The notes under the pieces were generated by a model, which saw only the letters and a program-made list of their open reading frames with translations, had not been told where the DNA came from and searched no databases. This document shows, in pieces, positions 1 to 7,291 of a DNA stretch of 38,269 nucleotides. Positions within the stretch are counted from its first letter, which is position 1; each line of letters starts with the position of its first letter. The position numbers and the translations under genes were made by a program. Source of the stretch: JBCDBL01 sp039183635 (GTDB lineage: Bacteria > Pseudomonadota > Alphaproteobacteria > Caulobacterales > Parvularculaceae); NCBI GenBank assembly GCA_039183635.1, contig JBCDBL010000020.1, positions 1 through 38,269 of the forward strand, given 5' to 3'.

Positions 1-254
1 AAAAGCGCGTCGACAATAGAAGGGTCCTCAGACGCCGCCTCCTCCCCAATGACTTTTGACCCCGGGACAAGATCAAGCAAAAACGGCGTCAATGCAGCTT
101 CTGCAGCGACGTCAGCAGCGGTGACCATGTCCAAAGGACCGGATTTCGACTTCACATCTCCAACGTCAAGATTGCCGAACAAGGGAATGATGTGCTCCGC
201 CGCGACCTCCCGCAAGGCCGCCTCAACTTTAGAGGGGACGATATCCAGCAGCAT
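1..254 (-). CDS. Inositol monophosphatase family protein (N-terminal part, cut by window edge)
   Basis: This minus-strand frame runs open to the window edge and codes for about 84 residues. It contains a segment reading VTAADVAAEAAL followed by a GEEAA motif. These match the N-terminal half of the Mg-dependent, Li-sensitive phosphatase family (inositol monophosphatase, CysQ, HisN-type histidinol-phosphatase), where the GEE glutamate binds metal. The ATG at 254 has GAGGA eight bases upstream and overlaps the last 26 bases of hflX in another frame, so translation is probably coupled to hflX. An in-frame ATG at 287 is a weaker alternative. The substrate cannot be told because the catalytic DPLDGT-type motif lies outside the window. 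Confidence 0.75.
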   Translation of the reverse strand, partial: MLLDIVPSKVEAALREVAAEHIIPLFGNLDVGDVKSKSGPLDMVTAADVAAEAALTPFLLDLVPGSKVIGEEAASEDPSIVDAL

Positions 255-1620
255 GCTTTCTGTCCTCGCCCGAAGCCATAGACGCATCTTGAGACGTTGT
301 AACATCGACAACAGCGTCGGCGAAACGTTTTTTGAAACGCCCGAAATTCTCAGGTGACAGACGAACCGTAAAAAGACGCGCATCGCCCTCGGCGGTTTCG
401 TTCAGCACATCACCATGGGCGTGGAGCCAGGCTTCAATCGCACCGTCCGCCGCAGCCACACGCGCATGGGCGATCAAATGTCCTTCCGTGATGACGGTAT
501 CAATCAATGTACGCAACGCCTCAACACCCTCGCCCGTTGCTGCAGATGTCGCAGCGCGGTGAGGCGCCTCGAACGTGCCTTCGGCTGTCCACCCCGAGGC
601 GCGGGCCGAAACGGACAAAGCCGCACGATCGTCCTTATCAAGACAGTCTATTTTATTGGCGACTTCTATCACTTTGCGCGCCGCATCGTCGGCAATCCCA
701 AGCTCGGCGAGAACAGCCATCACGTCCTGTTTTTGGGCCTCTGTCTCCTCATGGGCGATATCGCGCACATGGAGGATAACATCGGCCTCCGCCACTTCTT
801 CAAGCGTGGCGCGGAACGCGGCCACCAACTGGGTCGGCAAATTGGAGATAAATCCCACCGTATCGGACAAGATAGCCTTTGCGCCGCTCGGCAGGTCAAT
901 CGCGCGCATGGTTGGGTCCAACGTGGCGAACAGCATGTCCTTCGCCATCACGTCCGATTGGGTAAGGCGGTTGAACAGCGTTGACTTGCCGGCGTTTGTA
1001 TACCCGACCAGAGCAATCACCGGATAGGGAACGCGCTTGCGGCTCGCCCGCTGCAGACCGCGGGTGCGGCGCACTTCTTCCAACTGCTTCTTCAGCCGGT
1101 CGATCTTATTGGCCAGCGCCCGGCGGTCCGACTCGATCTGGGTTTCACCGGGCCCGCCCAGGAACCCCGCGCCGCCGCGCTGGCGCTCAAGGTGAGTCCA
1201 GCTGCGCACCAATCGTGATTTCTGGTACGTAAGGTGCGCAAGATCGACCTGCAGCCGCCCTTCCCTTGTCTGCGCGCGATCTCCGAAAATCTCAAGGATC
1301 AGCGCAGTACGGTCCAGCACTTTCACTTTCCAGGCGCGCTCGAGGTTGCGATGCTGAACAGGACTGAGATCGCCGTTGACGATGACCACGTCCGGACCAT
1401 CCGCCGCAATATCCAAACCCAGCGTCTCCACCTTTCCCGAGCCGAACAACGTCGCCGGTCGCACAGACGGAACGCGGACGATTTCAGCGCGGACAATATC
1501 CAACGCAATCGCCTCGGCGAGACCGACGGCCTCTTCTAGCTGCGCCCCAGCGACGCGGTGCGTTTCGCCAGCCGAAGCAAGATCAGGATGTAGAATATAG
1601 GTCTGGGTCGTACGGCCCAC
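229..1620 (-). CDS. hflX: GTPase HflX
   Basis: HflX is a ribosome-associated GTPase that splits or rescues stalled ribosomes. The 463-residue protein has the HflX N-terminal domain with a GPGETQIESDRR segment (about 157-167), a coiled helix, then the G domain: P-loop GYTNAGKS (206-213), DTVGFI (253-258) and NKID (322-325). The C-terminal extension is longer than in compact homologues but normal for this class. The start is GTG at 1620, three bases after the hfq stop, with GGAG six bases upstream; no better start is seen. The hfq-hflX order is conserved in many Proteobacteria and implies co-transcription. The last bases overlap the next phosphatase gene. Confidence 0.96.
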   Translation of the reverse strand: MGRTTQTYILHPDLASAGETHRVAGAQLEEAVGLAEAIALDIVRAEIVRVPSVRPATLFGSGKVETLGLDIAADGPDVVIVNGDLSPVQHRNLERAWKVKVLDRTALILEIFGDRAQTREGRLQVDLAHLTYQKSRLVRSWTHLERQRGGAGFLGGPGETQIESDRRALANKIDRLKKQLEEVRRTRGLQRASRKRVPYPVIALVGYTNAGKSTLFNRLTQSDVMAKDMLFATLDPTMRAIDLPSGAKAILSDTVGFISNLPTQLVAAFRATLEEVAEADVILHVRDIAHEETEAQKQDVMAVLAELGIADDAARKVIEVANKIDCLDKDDRAALSVSARASGWTAEGTFEAPHRAATSAATGEGVEALRTLIDTVITEGHLIAHARVAAADGAIEAWLHAHGDVLNETAEGDARLFTVRLSPENFGRFKKRFADAVVDVTTSQDASMASGEDRKHAAGYRPL

Positions 1621-1623
1621 GCG

Positions 1624-1866
1624 TTACTCCGCCGCCTCTTCATCCTGCAGCGAAACAGGTTGAGTGGGCATAACGGTCGATATCGCGTGCTTATAGACGA
1701 GCTGTGAATGCCCATCCCGCTTTAGCAACACGCAAAAATTATCGAACCAGCTCACAATCCCTTGTAATTTAACACCATTCACGAGGAAAATCGTGACGGG
1801 AATTTTACTGCGCCGGACATGGTTGAGAAATGTGTCTTGTAAGTTCTGTCTTTTTTCCGACGCCAT
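1624..1866 (-). CDS. hfq: RNA chaperone Hfq
   Basis: Hfq forms a hexameric Sm-like ring that pairs small RNAs with mRNAs. The 80-residue product carries Sm1 (VTIFLVNGVKLQGIVSWFDNF region, about 24-44) and Sm2 with the family signature YKHAIST (58-64). The short acidic tail is typical of alphaproteobacterial Hfq. The ATG at 1866 has AGGA seven bases upstream; a longer in-frame reading upstream has no homology to Hfq. It lies 144 bases from the aminotransferase gene, leaving room for its own promoter, and is followed after three bases by hflX. Confidence 0.98.
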   Translation of the reverse strand: MASEKRQNLQDTFLNHVRRSKIPVTIFLVNGVKLQGIVSWFDNFCVLLKRDGHSQLVYKHAISTVMPTQPVSLQDEEAAE

Positions 1867-1907
1867 CGAATGATCCTGTTTTTTTAAGAACGCGACATAA
1901 TAGCAAC

Positions 1908-1937
1908 AGTATACTCTGCCGTTATTGCGATGCACAA
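1908..1937 (-). promoter_or_regulatory. Candidate hfq promoter
   Basis: On the minus strand TTGTGC (1932-1937) and TATACT (1908-1913) are separated by 18 bases, about 40 bases upstream of the hfq ATG. This resembles a sigma-70-type promoter but is only a pattern match. A second -10-like TATTAT lies a little closer to the gene. Confidence 0.35.
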
Positions 1938-2010
1938 GCGATATCGGCGTGATAAACGTCCAGAGAAAACAGTAAAGCTATAGGCCGCTGTAGATGCGTA
2001 TCTTTATGTT

Positions 2011-2889
2011 CTAAAATGCGTTTTCAAGGCGTAAAGCGACATTTAGGGAATGTTTTTTATAAAGCTCCCGCAACTTCAAAGTGAAACGGCCTGGCGCGCC
2101 ATTCGCAATTGACTCCCCGTCGATGGACACAATAGGCGTCACCATCGCTGTTGCAGCCGACATAAACGCCTCGCGCGCGACGCGAACTTCTTCCGGCGAA
2201 AATGGACGCTCTACAACCTCATACCCCTCCGCAGCCGCAATTTCCAGTATTGCGGTGCGGGTGATTCCCTTCAGAATGTCGCTTTCGGCGGGCCTCGTGA
2301 TAAGCACGCCGTCGGCGCTTACGATCCATGCATTCGTTGACGAGCCTTCGGTTATAAAACCCTCTGCATCGACAAACCACGCCTCTCCCGCTCCAGCGTC
2401 TACGGCCGCCTGTTTGGCGAGGACGTTGGGCAATAACGAAACCGACTTGATATATGGCCGCTTCCACCGCTCGTCGGGCACTGTGATAACGCCGACGCCC
2501 TTCTCCGCCTTACCGTCTCGCCACAAGGCTGGCGCGTTGCGGGCCGTCAGCACTAAAGAAGGCGCTGTCGCGGTCGGAAAGGCATGATTGCGGCGCGCAA
2601 CGCCACGGGTCGCCTGAAGATAGACAAGGCCGTTCACCACGCGATTCCGGCGGATCATTTCCCGCATCACGAGGCGTAGCGCCTTGCGTGTCAGCGGCGC
2701 TGCGATTCGCAGTTCAGCAAGGGAGCGGTCAAGACGATCAAGGTGCCCTTCTTCATCCAACAACAAACCATTGGCGACGAAGCACACCTCGTAAACGCCG
2801 TCTGAGAACTGATACCCGCGATCCTCGATGTGTACGGCGGCTTCGTTGTGGGGAACGTAAGCGCCGTTTACGTATGCAATGCGGCTCAT
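2011..2889 (-). CDS. dat: Class IV aminotransferase, D-amino acid aminotransferase type
   Basis: A PLP-dependent fold-type IV enzyme of the D-amino-acid/branched-chain aminotransferase and aminodeoxychorismate lyase family, probably moving an amino group from D-alanine to 2-oxo acids. It shows the N-terminal YVNG and EDRGYQFSDGVYE motifs, a Lys in the YIKSVSLLPNVLAKQ segment (the expected Schiff-base position), and EGSSTNAW followed by ILKGITR, which bind the PLP phosphate. At 292 residues it matches the family length. I chose ATG 2889, with AGGAAAG just upstream, over an in-frame TTG 18 bases earlier. It follows trkH by 19 bases, as in many alphaproteobacteria. Class IV enzymes are hard to separate by sequence, so the exact substrate is uncertain. 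Confidence 0.88.
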   Translation of the reverse strand: MSRIAYVNGAYVPHNEAAVHIEDRGYQFSDGVYEVCFVANGLLLDEEGHLDRLDRSLAELRIAAPLTRKALRLVMREMIRRNRVVNGLVYLQATRGVARRNHAFPTATAPSLVLTARNAPALWRDGKAEKGVGVITVPDERWKRPYIKSVSLLPNVLAKQAAVDAGAGEAWFVDAEGFITEGSSTNAWIVSADGVLITRPAESDILKGITRTAILEIAAAEGYEVVERPFSPEEVRVAREAFMSAATAMVTPIVSIDGESIANGAPGRFTLKLRELYKKHSLNVALRLENAF

Positions 2890-2908
2890 ACCGTCTTTCC
2901 TATACAAA

Positions 2909-4300
2909 CTACGATCGCCAAAATGCGATATTTACAAGCGCCAAGGCCGCGGCCGTCTCTAGGCGCCCAAGGATCATCGCCCCGCATAAAACTAACTGCA
3001 GCGGCGTACTGAAATCGCCGTAAGCGCCGCCATCTGGCGCCAGCGCAATCAAGGGGCCTGCGTTGCTGATCGCGGCGACGGCGACCACGGACGCCGTGTC
3101 GAACCCATGCCCGAAGCCTGCGATAATAAGAACCAGCGCAGCAAGCGCCATCGTAAATGTAATAAAATAAATCCAAACGCCCAATACGGCTCGCCCTCGC
3201 CCTTCTGTAATCGCGACCCCTTTTGGGTGTATCAGCTTCCAAATTTCAGATCCGGTGCGCTGAAACACAACAAACCAGCGAATGATCTTAAAGCCCCCGG
3301 CGGTGGACACGGCTGCGCCGCCGATGACAGAGGCCACAAGGGCGGCGACGAGGGGCGTTTGCGCCCCTTGCGCGGCGAACGCGCTTGTGGACAAAAATGA
3401 GGCCGCTTCAAAAAAAGACTGAAAAAGCGCGGCTTCGTCGCCGGACGCAAGCCAGATAAACATAGCGAAACCGAAAACAGCGAGAAGAAACAACCCTGTC
3501 TCTTTGTCACGTTCCGCCGCCATCCGTCGCCCGCCGGAGGCAAACCGAGAAAAAGCGACGAAACTAGCAGATCCCATCAGCATAAAGATAAAAATAACAG
3601 CCATCCCGGCGGGGCCGTATGACGATACGCCGCCCTCCGCAGGCGCAAAACCTCCCGTGGCCACGGTGGACATCGCAAGGCAGGCCGCATCGAAAGCAGG
3701 AACACCTGTCAAAATAAGGCCCGCAAAACAAAACAGCGTTATACTGATATAGAGCGGCGCAAACAGGCCGGCGGCCCGGCGCACGGCGCGCAAAGATGCG
3801 CCGTCATCCCCCCTGGCGAAGGGTGGGCGAGGCATCTGCACGCCAACAAAGTCCGCACGCGCGAACACCGCAACCGCGGCGCAGATCGACAAAAACCCGC
3901 CAAACCACTGCAACTGCGCGCGCCACAAGGTTCCGCTGCGCGTCGCCCGGGCAATGTCATCGGAAATCCACCCCCCCGTCGTGGTGAGTGCAGAGAGCGC
4001 GTCGAAAAACGCCTCAGCGGCCGTCAGGCCCTGCAACATTAATGGAATAGCCGCAAAGATCGCGATCAACGGCCAGGCGACGATCAGCAACAGCAACGTT
4101 TCGCGAAAGTACCCCCGCGCCAGAACACCGCGCGCGGCGATGATCAAGGCGCCGCCGCAAAAAGCGGCGACCGCACTGGCGCTGAGATAAGCGCCTGCGT
4201 TTTCCCCTGCATAGGCCGCCGCAGCCGCAGGCCCCAAAGCCGCCCCGGCCAGGATCGCCAGCATCCAGCCGATGTAATATAAAATGCTGTAATAGGACAT
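2909..4300 (-). CDS. trkH: Potassium uptake protein TrkH
   Basis: Inner-membrane, pore-forming subunit of the Trk potassium uptake system, gated by the cytoplasmic TrkA. The 463 residues hold many hydrophobic helices arranged as four M1-P-M2 repeats. Pore-loop motifs are SALTTTGGW (103-111), STVATGGFAP (211-220), SFLSTSAFA (301-309) and ISNAGPLI (411-418). Three loops keep the filter glycine (G109, G216, G415). The third has Ala306 instead, because the DNA reads ACA AGC GCG TTC. The ATG at 4300 lacks a clear Shine-Dalgarno sequence, and translation may depend on trkA, 57 bases upstream. The family call is secure; the effect of the missing glycine on conductance is unknown. Confidence 0.94.
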   Translation of the reverse strand: MSYYSILYYIGWMLAILAGAALGPAAAAAYAGENAGAYLSASAVAAFCGGALIIAARGVLARGYFRETLLLLIVAWPLIAIFAAIPLMLQGLTAAEAFFDALSALTTTGGWISDDIARATRSGTLWRAQLQWFGGFLSICAAVAVFARADFVGVQMPRPPFARGDDGASLRAVRRAAGLFAPLYISITLFCFAGLILTGVPAFDAACLAMSTVATGGFAPAEGGVSSYGPAGMAVIFIFMLMGSASFVAFSRFASGGRRMAAERDKETGLFLLAVFGFAMFIWLASGDEAALFQSFFEAASFLSTSAFAAQGAQTPLVAALVASVIGGAAVSTAGGFKIIRWFVVFQRTGSEIWKLIHPKGVAITEGRGRAVLGVWIYFITFTMALAALVLIIAGFGHGFDTASVVAVAAISNAGPLIALAPDGGAYGDFSTPLQLVLCGAMILGRLETAAALALVNIAFWRS

Positions 4301-4357
4301 TGTATTTAATTGGCGAAGGCTGAGCGTTTAGGAAAATCGGCGCGCGCGCCGCGGCTG

Positions 4358-5731
4358 TTAGAAGTATTCCAGGCTGACGCGGAACATCTGCTCCACATCT
4401 TTGACGTTTTCGCGCAAGGCGAACAAGACCACACGGTCTCCGGCTTCAATGATCGTACCCCCGTTTGGAATTACAATTTCGTCTTTGTGAACAATTGCGC
4501 CTATGCTGACGCCGCCCGGCAGATTGGTTTCGCGCAAAGGCTGTCCCACCAGCGGCGATGTTTCAAGGGCGATTGCGTCCATGACTTCAGCCTGACCGTC
4601 CTGTATGGAATAAACGCCCTTAATCCGTCCACGCCGCACATGCTGCAAAATTGTTGAAACCGTTGTCGCGCGCGGGTCGACAAAGGCATCGATCCCCACC
4701 GCCTCCACAAGCCCTGCGTAATCGGAATTGTTTATCAGCGCCACGGACCGTTCGGCCCCTTCCCGTTTGGCGATGACGGAGGACAGGATATTGACCTGAT
4801 CGTCATTCGTCAGGGCTAGAACGGTTTCAGCGTCCTTCGTGCCCGCCTCCCGTAAAATCTCCCGGTCAAGGCCGCTGCCGTTGATGACGATGGTGCGCTC
4901 CAGGTCCTGCGCTGCATGCTCCGCCCGCGGCTTGCTCGCCTCCACCATGCGCAGCTTCAGGCCAGATTCCCCTTCCAGCTCGCGGGCGACATAACGTCCG
5001 ATATTGCCGCCGCCAATGATGACGATACGGCGAGCCTGTTGTTCAGAGTGCCCAAAAATATCCAGCGTACGCGTCACATGGCCGCGATCGGCTATGAAGT
5101 ATACATCGTCGTTCGCCGCCAGCTGGTCCGTTGATTTCGGTCGAAACAACGCGCCGTCCCGCACAATGCCGACAACGACGGCCTTAACATCGGGAAAAAG
5201 CTCTGTGAGCTGGTTAAGCGGCGTATTGATGACAGCGCAGTCTTCACCCAGACGCACGCCAATCGCCGACACGCGGCCTTCGACGAACGAAATCGTTTCA
5301 AAAGCGCCGGGGTTGCGCAGGCGGCGTAAAATCGATTCCCCCACCTCCAGTTCCGGCGAGATGATCACGTCGATGGGCAAATGTTTGCGACTGAACAAAT
5401 CCGTCCATTGCGCGTCAAGATAACTCTGGGCCCGTACGCGGGCGATTTTCATCGGCACGCTAAACAGAGAATGGCAGACCTGGCACGCCACCATGTTGAC
5501 TTCATCGGAGAACGTCACAGCAATAACCATGTCCGCTTCCCGCGCGCCGGCTTTCTCCAAGGTCTCTGGATGCGCGCCATGACCAATCAAGCCGCGTACG
5601 TCGAGTTTCTCGCTGACATTTTGGACAAGCTCGGGAGACTGGTCGACGACGGTGACGTCGTTGTTCTCCCGCGCAAGACGCCGGGCGATGCCGTAACCGA
5701 CGCGGCCCGCGCCGCAGATGATGACGCGCAT
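4358..5731 (-). CDS. trkA: Trk system potassium uptake regulatory protein TrkA
   Basis: Peripheral cytoplasmic subunit that binds nucleotides and gates TrkH. The 457-residue protein is a tandem duplication of RCK units. The first Rossmann domain opens with IICGAGRVGYG (4-14), and the second, starting near residue 232, carries IIGGGNIGRYVA. Each is followed by a TrkA-C domain (about 140-220 and 370-450). This is the full-length double-RCK form typical of Proteobacteria. The ATG at 5731 has AAGGA nine bases upstream. It sits between ntrX and trkH on the same strand, an arrangement conserved across alphaproteobacteria. Confidence 0.97.
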   Translation of the reverse strand: MRVIICGAGRVGYGIARRLARENNDVTVVDQSPELVQNVSEKLDVRGLIGHGAHPETLEKAGAREADMVIAVTFSDEVNMVACQVCHSLFSVPMKIARVRAQSYLDAQWTDLFSRKHLPIDVIISPELEVGESILRRLRNPGAFETISFVEGRVSAIGVRLGEDCAVINTPLNQLTELFPDVKAVVVGIVRDGALFRPKSTDQLAANDDVYFIADRGHVTRTLDIFGHSEQQARRIVIIGGGNIGRYVARELEGESGLKLRMVEASKPRAEHAAQDLERTIVINGSGLDREILREAGTKDAETVLALTNDDQVNILSSVIAKREGAERSVALINNSDYAGLVEAVGIDAFVDPRATTVSTILQHVRRGRIKGVYSIQDGQAEVMDAIALETSPLVGQPLRETNLPGGVSIGAIVHKDEIVIPNGGTIIEAGDRVVLFALRENVKDVEQMFRVSLEYF

Positions 5732-5892
5732 GGCGTGAGATCCTTAAACCTTTCGCGCGCCGACGGTTTGTCGCAAACACAGAGGCGCAAGCGCCGCACG
5801 CCGTTAAATCTTGCCTCAGATAGGCATATTCGCAAATGAAATCAAAAGCGTTAACCAAACAGCGCGATGATGCGCCGCCCGTCTCGCACGCC

Positions 5893-7281
5893 TCAAGCCT
5901 CCAAGCGCTCGATCCGCCCGCCAGTAACGACGCCCAAGGATTTCAGCTTGCGATGCAGGGCGGAGCGCTCCATGCCGATAAACGCCGCCGTGCGGGAGAT
6001 GTTGCCGCCGAAGCGGTTGATCTGGGCCACCAGATATTCGCGTTCGAACCGCTCCCGCGCGTCGCGCAATGGCAGGGTGATGATTTGCTGCGCCTGCTCG
6101 CCGGTGGGCGTCGCCGGCCCGCCGTTGCGCACCTCCCCCGGCAGCATATCACAGCCGATTTCGTCTTCGTCGGAGGCCATGATCATCAAGCGCTCCACGA
6201 CGTTGCGCAGTTGGCGCACGTTGCCAGGCCAGTCATAAGCCTGGAGCGCCGCAACGGCGTCCTGGGACAGGCGCAAAGGCGCCATGCCGTTCATCGCGGC
6301 GATTTGCTTCATGAAATAATCCGTTAACAGCGGAATGTCGTCGCGGCGTTCGCTTAAAGACGGAGTGCGTATCGGCACAACGTTGAGGCGGTGGTAAAAA
6401 TCCTCCCTGAACCGGCCGGCGGCGGTTTCGTCCTGCAGGTCGCGGCTGGTGGTTGAAATAACGCGGACGTCAACCTCCACCTGATTATCTCCGCCGACGC
6501 GGTTAAAGCGCTGGTCGACAAGGACACGCAGAATTTTGCCCTGGGTCTCAAGGGGCATGTCGGCGATTTCGTCAAGCAGCAACGTTCCGCCGTGGGCTTG
6601 CTCGAAAAAACCGATCTTCTTCGGCGCGCCATCGTCGCCTTCAACGCCAAAAAGCTCCGTCTCCATTAAATGCGGCGCAATGGAGGCGGCGTTGACGATG
6701 ATAAACGGATTATCGCGGCGAGACGATTTCGCATGGATCATCCGCGCAACCAGTTCCTTGCCAGCACCCGAAGCCCCCGTGATCAACACCCGGCTGCGTG
6801 CGTCCGCCACCTTGTCGACAATCTGCCGCACCTGGGCAAGCACGGGAGAGTTCCCCATCATATCGTCAACCGCCCCGCGGCGCTTTAGCTCGGTGTTCTC
6901 ACGCTTAAGGCGCGCCCGCTCCAACGCTCTGTGTACGGCGACCACAAGCCGATCGGCGTTAAACGGCTTTTCGACAAAATCATAGGCGCCGCGCTTGATG
7001 GCGGAGACCGCCGTTTCAATCGTACCGTGCCCGGATATGACGATGACGCCGAGATCCGGGTGCAACTCCTTTAGACGGTCCAATATCTGAAGCCCGTCCA
7101 AGCGGCTGCCCTGGAGCCATATGTCCAGAATAACGAGGGACGGCGTACGCTCCCTTACCGCCGCCAGCGCTGAATCGCTGTCTGCGGCGGTGCGGGCTTG
7201 GTAGCCTTCATCCTCCAGAATGCCTGCGATCAGCTCGCGAATATCTTCTTCATCATCTACGACAAGAATATCGATAGCCAT
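5893..7281 (-). CDS. ntrX: Response regulator NtrX (AAA+ family)
   Basis: Response regulator partner of the NtrY kinase, involved in nitrogen metabolism, redox and envelope control in alphaproteobacteria. The 462 residues comprise a receiver domain with acidic pair D9/D10, phospho-acceptor D53 and K105; an AAA+ domain with Walker A GASGAGKE (169-176) and Walker B GGTLLLDEI (231-239); and a Fis-type helix-turn-helix at about 425-450. The segment after ELFG reads VEGDDGAPKKIGFFEQA, so the GAFTGA loop that contacts sigma-54 in classical activators is absent. Such loss is known in NtrX-type regulators and suggests it is not an ordinary sigma-54 activator. The ATG at 7281 has AGAGG upstream and lies 10 bases after ntrY. 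Confidence 0.96.
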   Translation of the reverse strand: MAIDILVVDDEEDIRELIAGILEDEGYQARTAADSDSALAAVRERTPSLVILDIWLQGSRLDGLQILDRLKELHPDLGVIVISGHGTIETAVSAIKRGAYDFVEKPFNADRLVVAVHRALERARLKRENTELKRRGAVDDMMGNSPVLAQVRQIVDKVADARSRVLITGASGAGKELVARMIHAKSSRRDNPFIIVNAASIAPHLMETELFGVEGDDGAPKKIGFFEQAHGGTLLLDEIADMPLETQGKILRVLVDQRFNRVGGDNQVEVDVRVISTTSRDLQDETAAGRFREDFYHRLNVVPIRTPSLSERRDDIPLLTDYFMKQIAAMNGMAPLRLSQDAVAALQAYDWPGNVRQLRNVVERLMIMASDEDEIGCDMLPGEVRNGGPATPTGEQAQQIITLPLRDARERFEREYLVAQINRFGGNISRTAAFIGMERSALHRKLKSLGVVTGGRIERLEA

Positions 7282-7291
7282 GGGAACCTCT

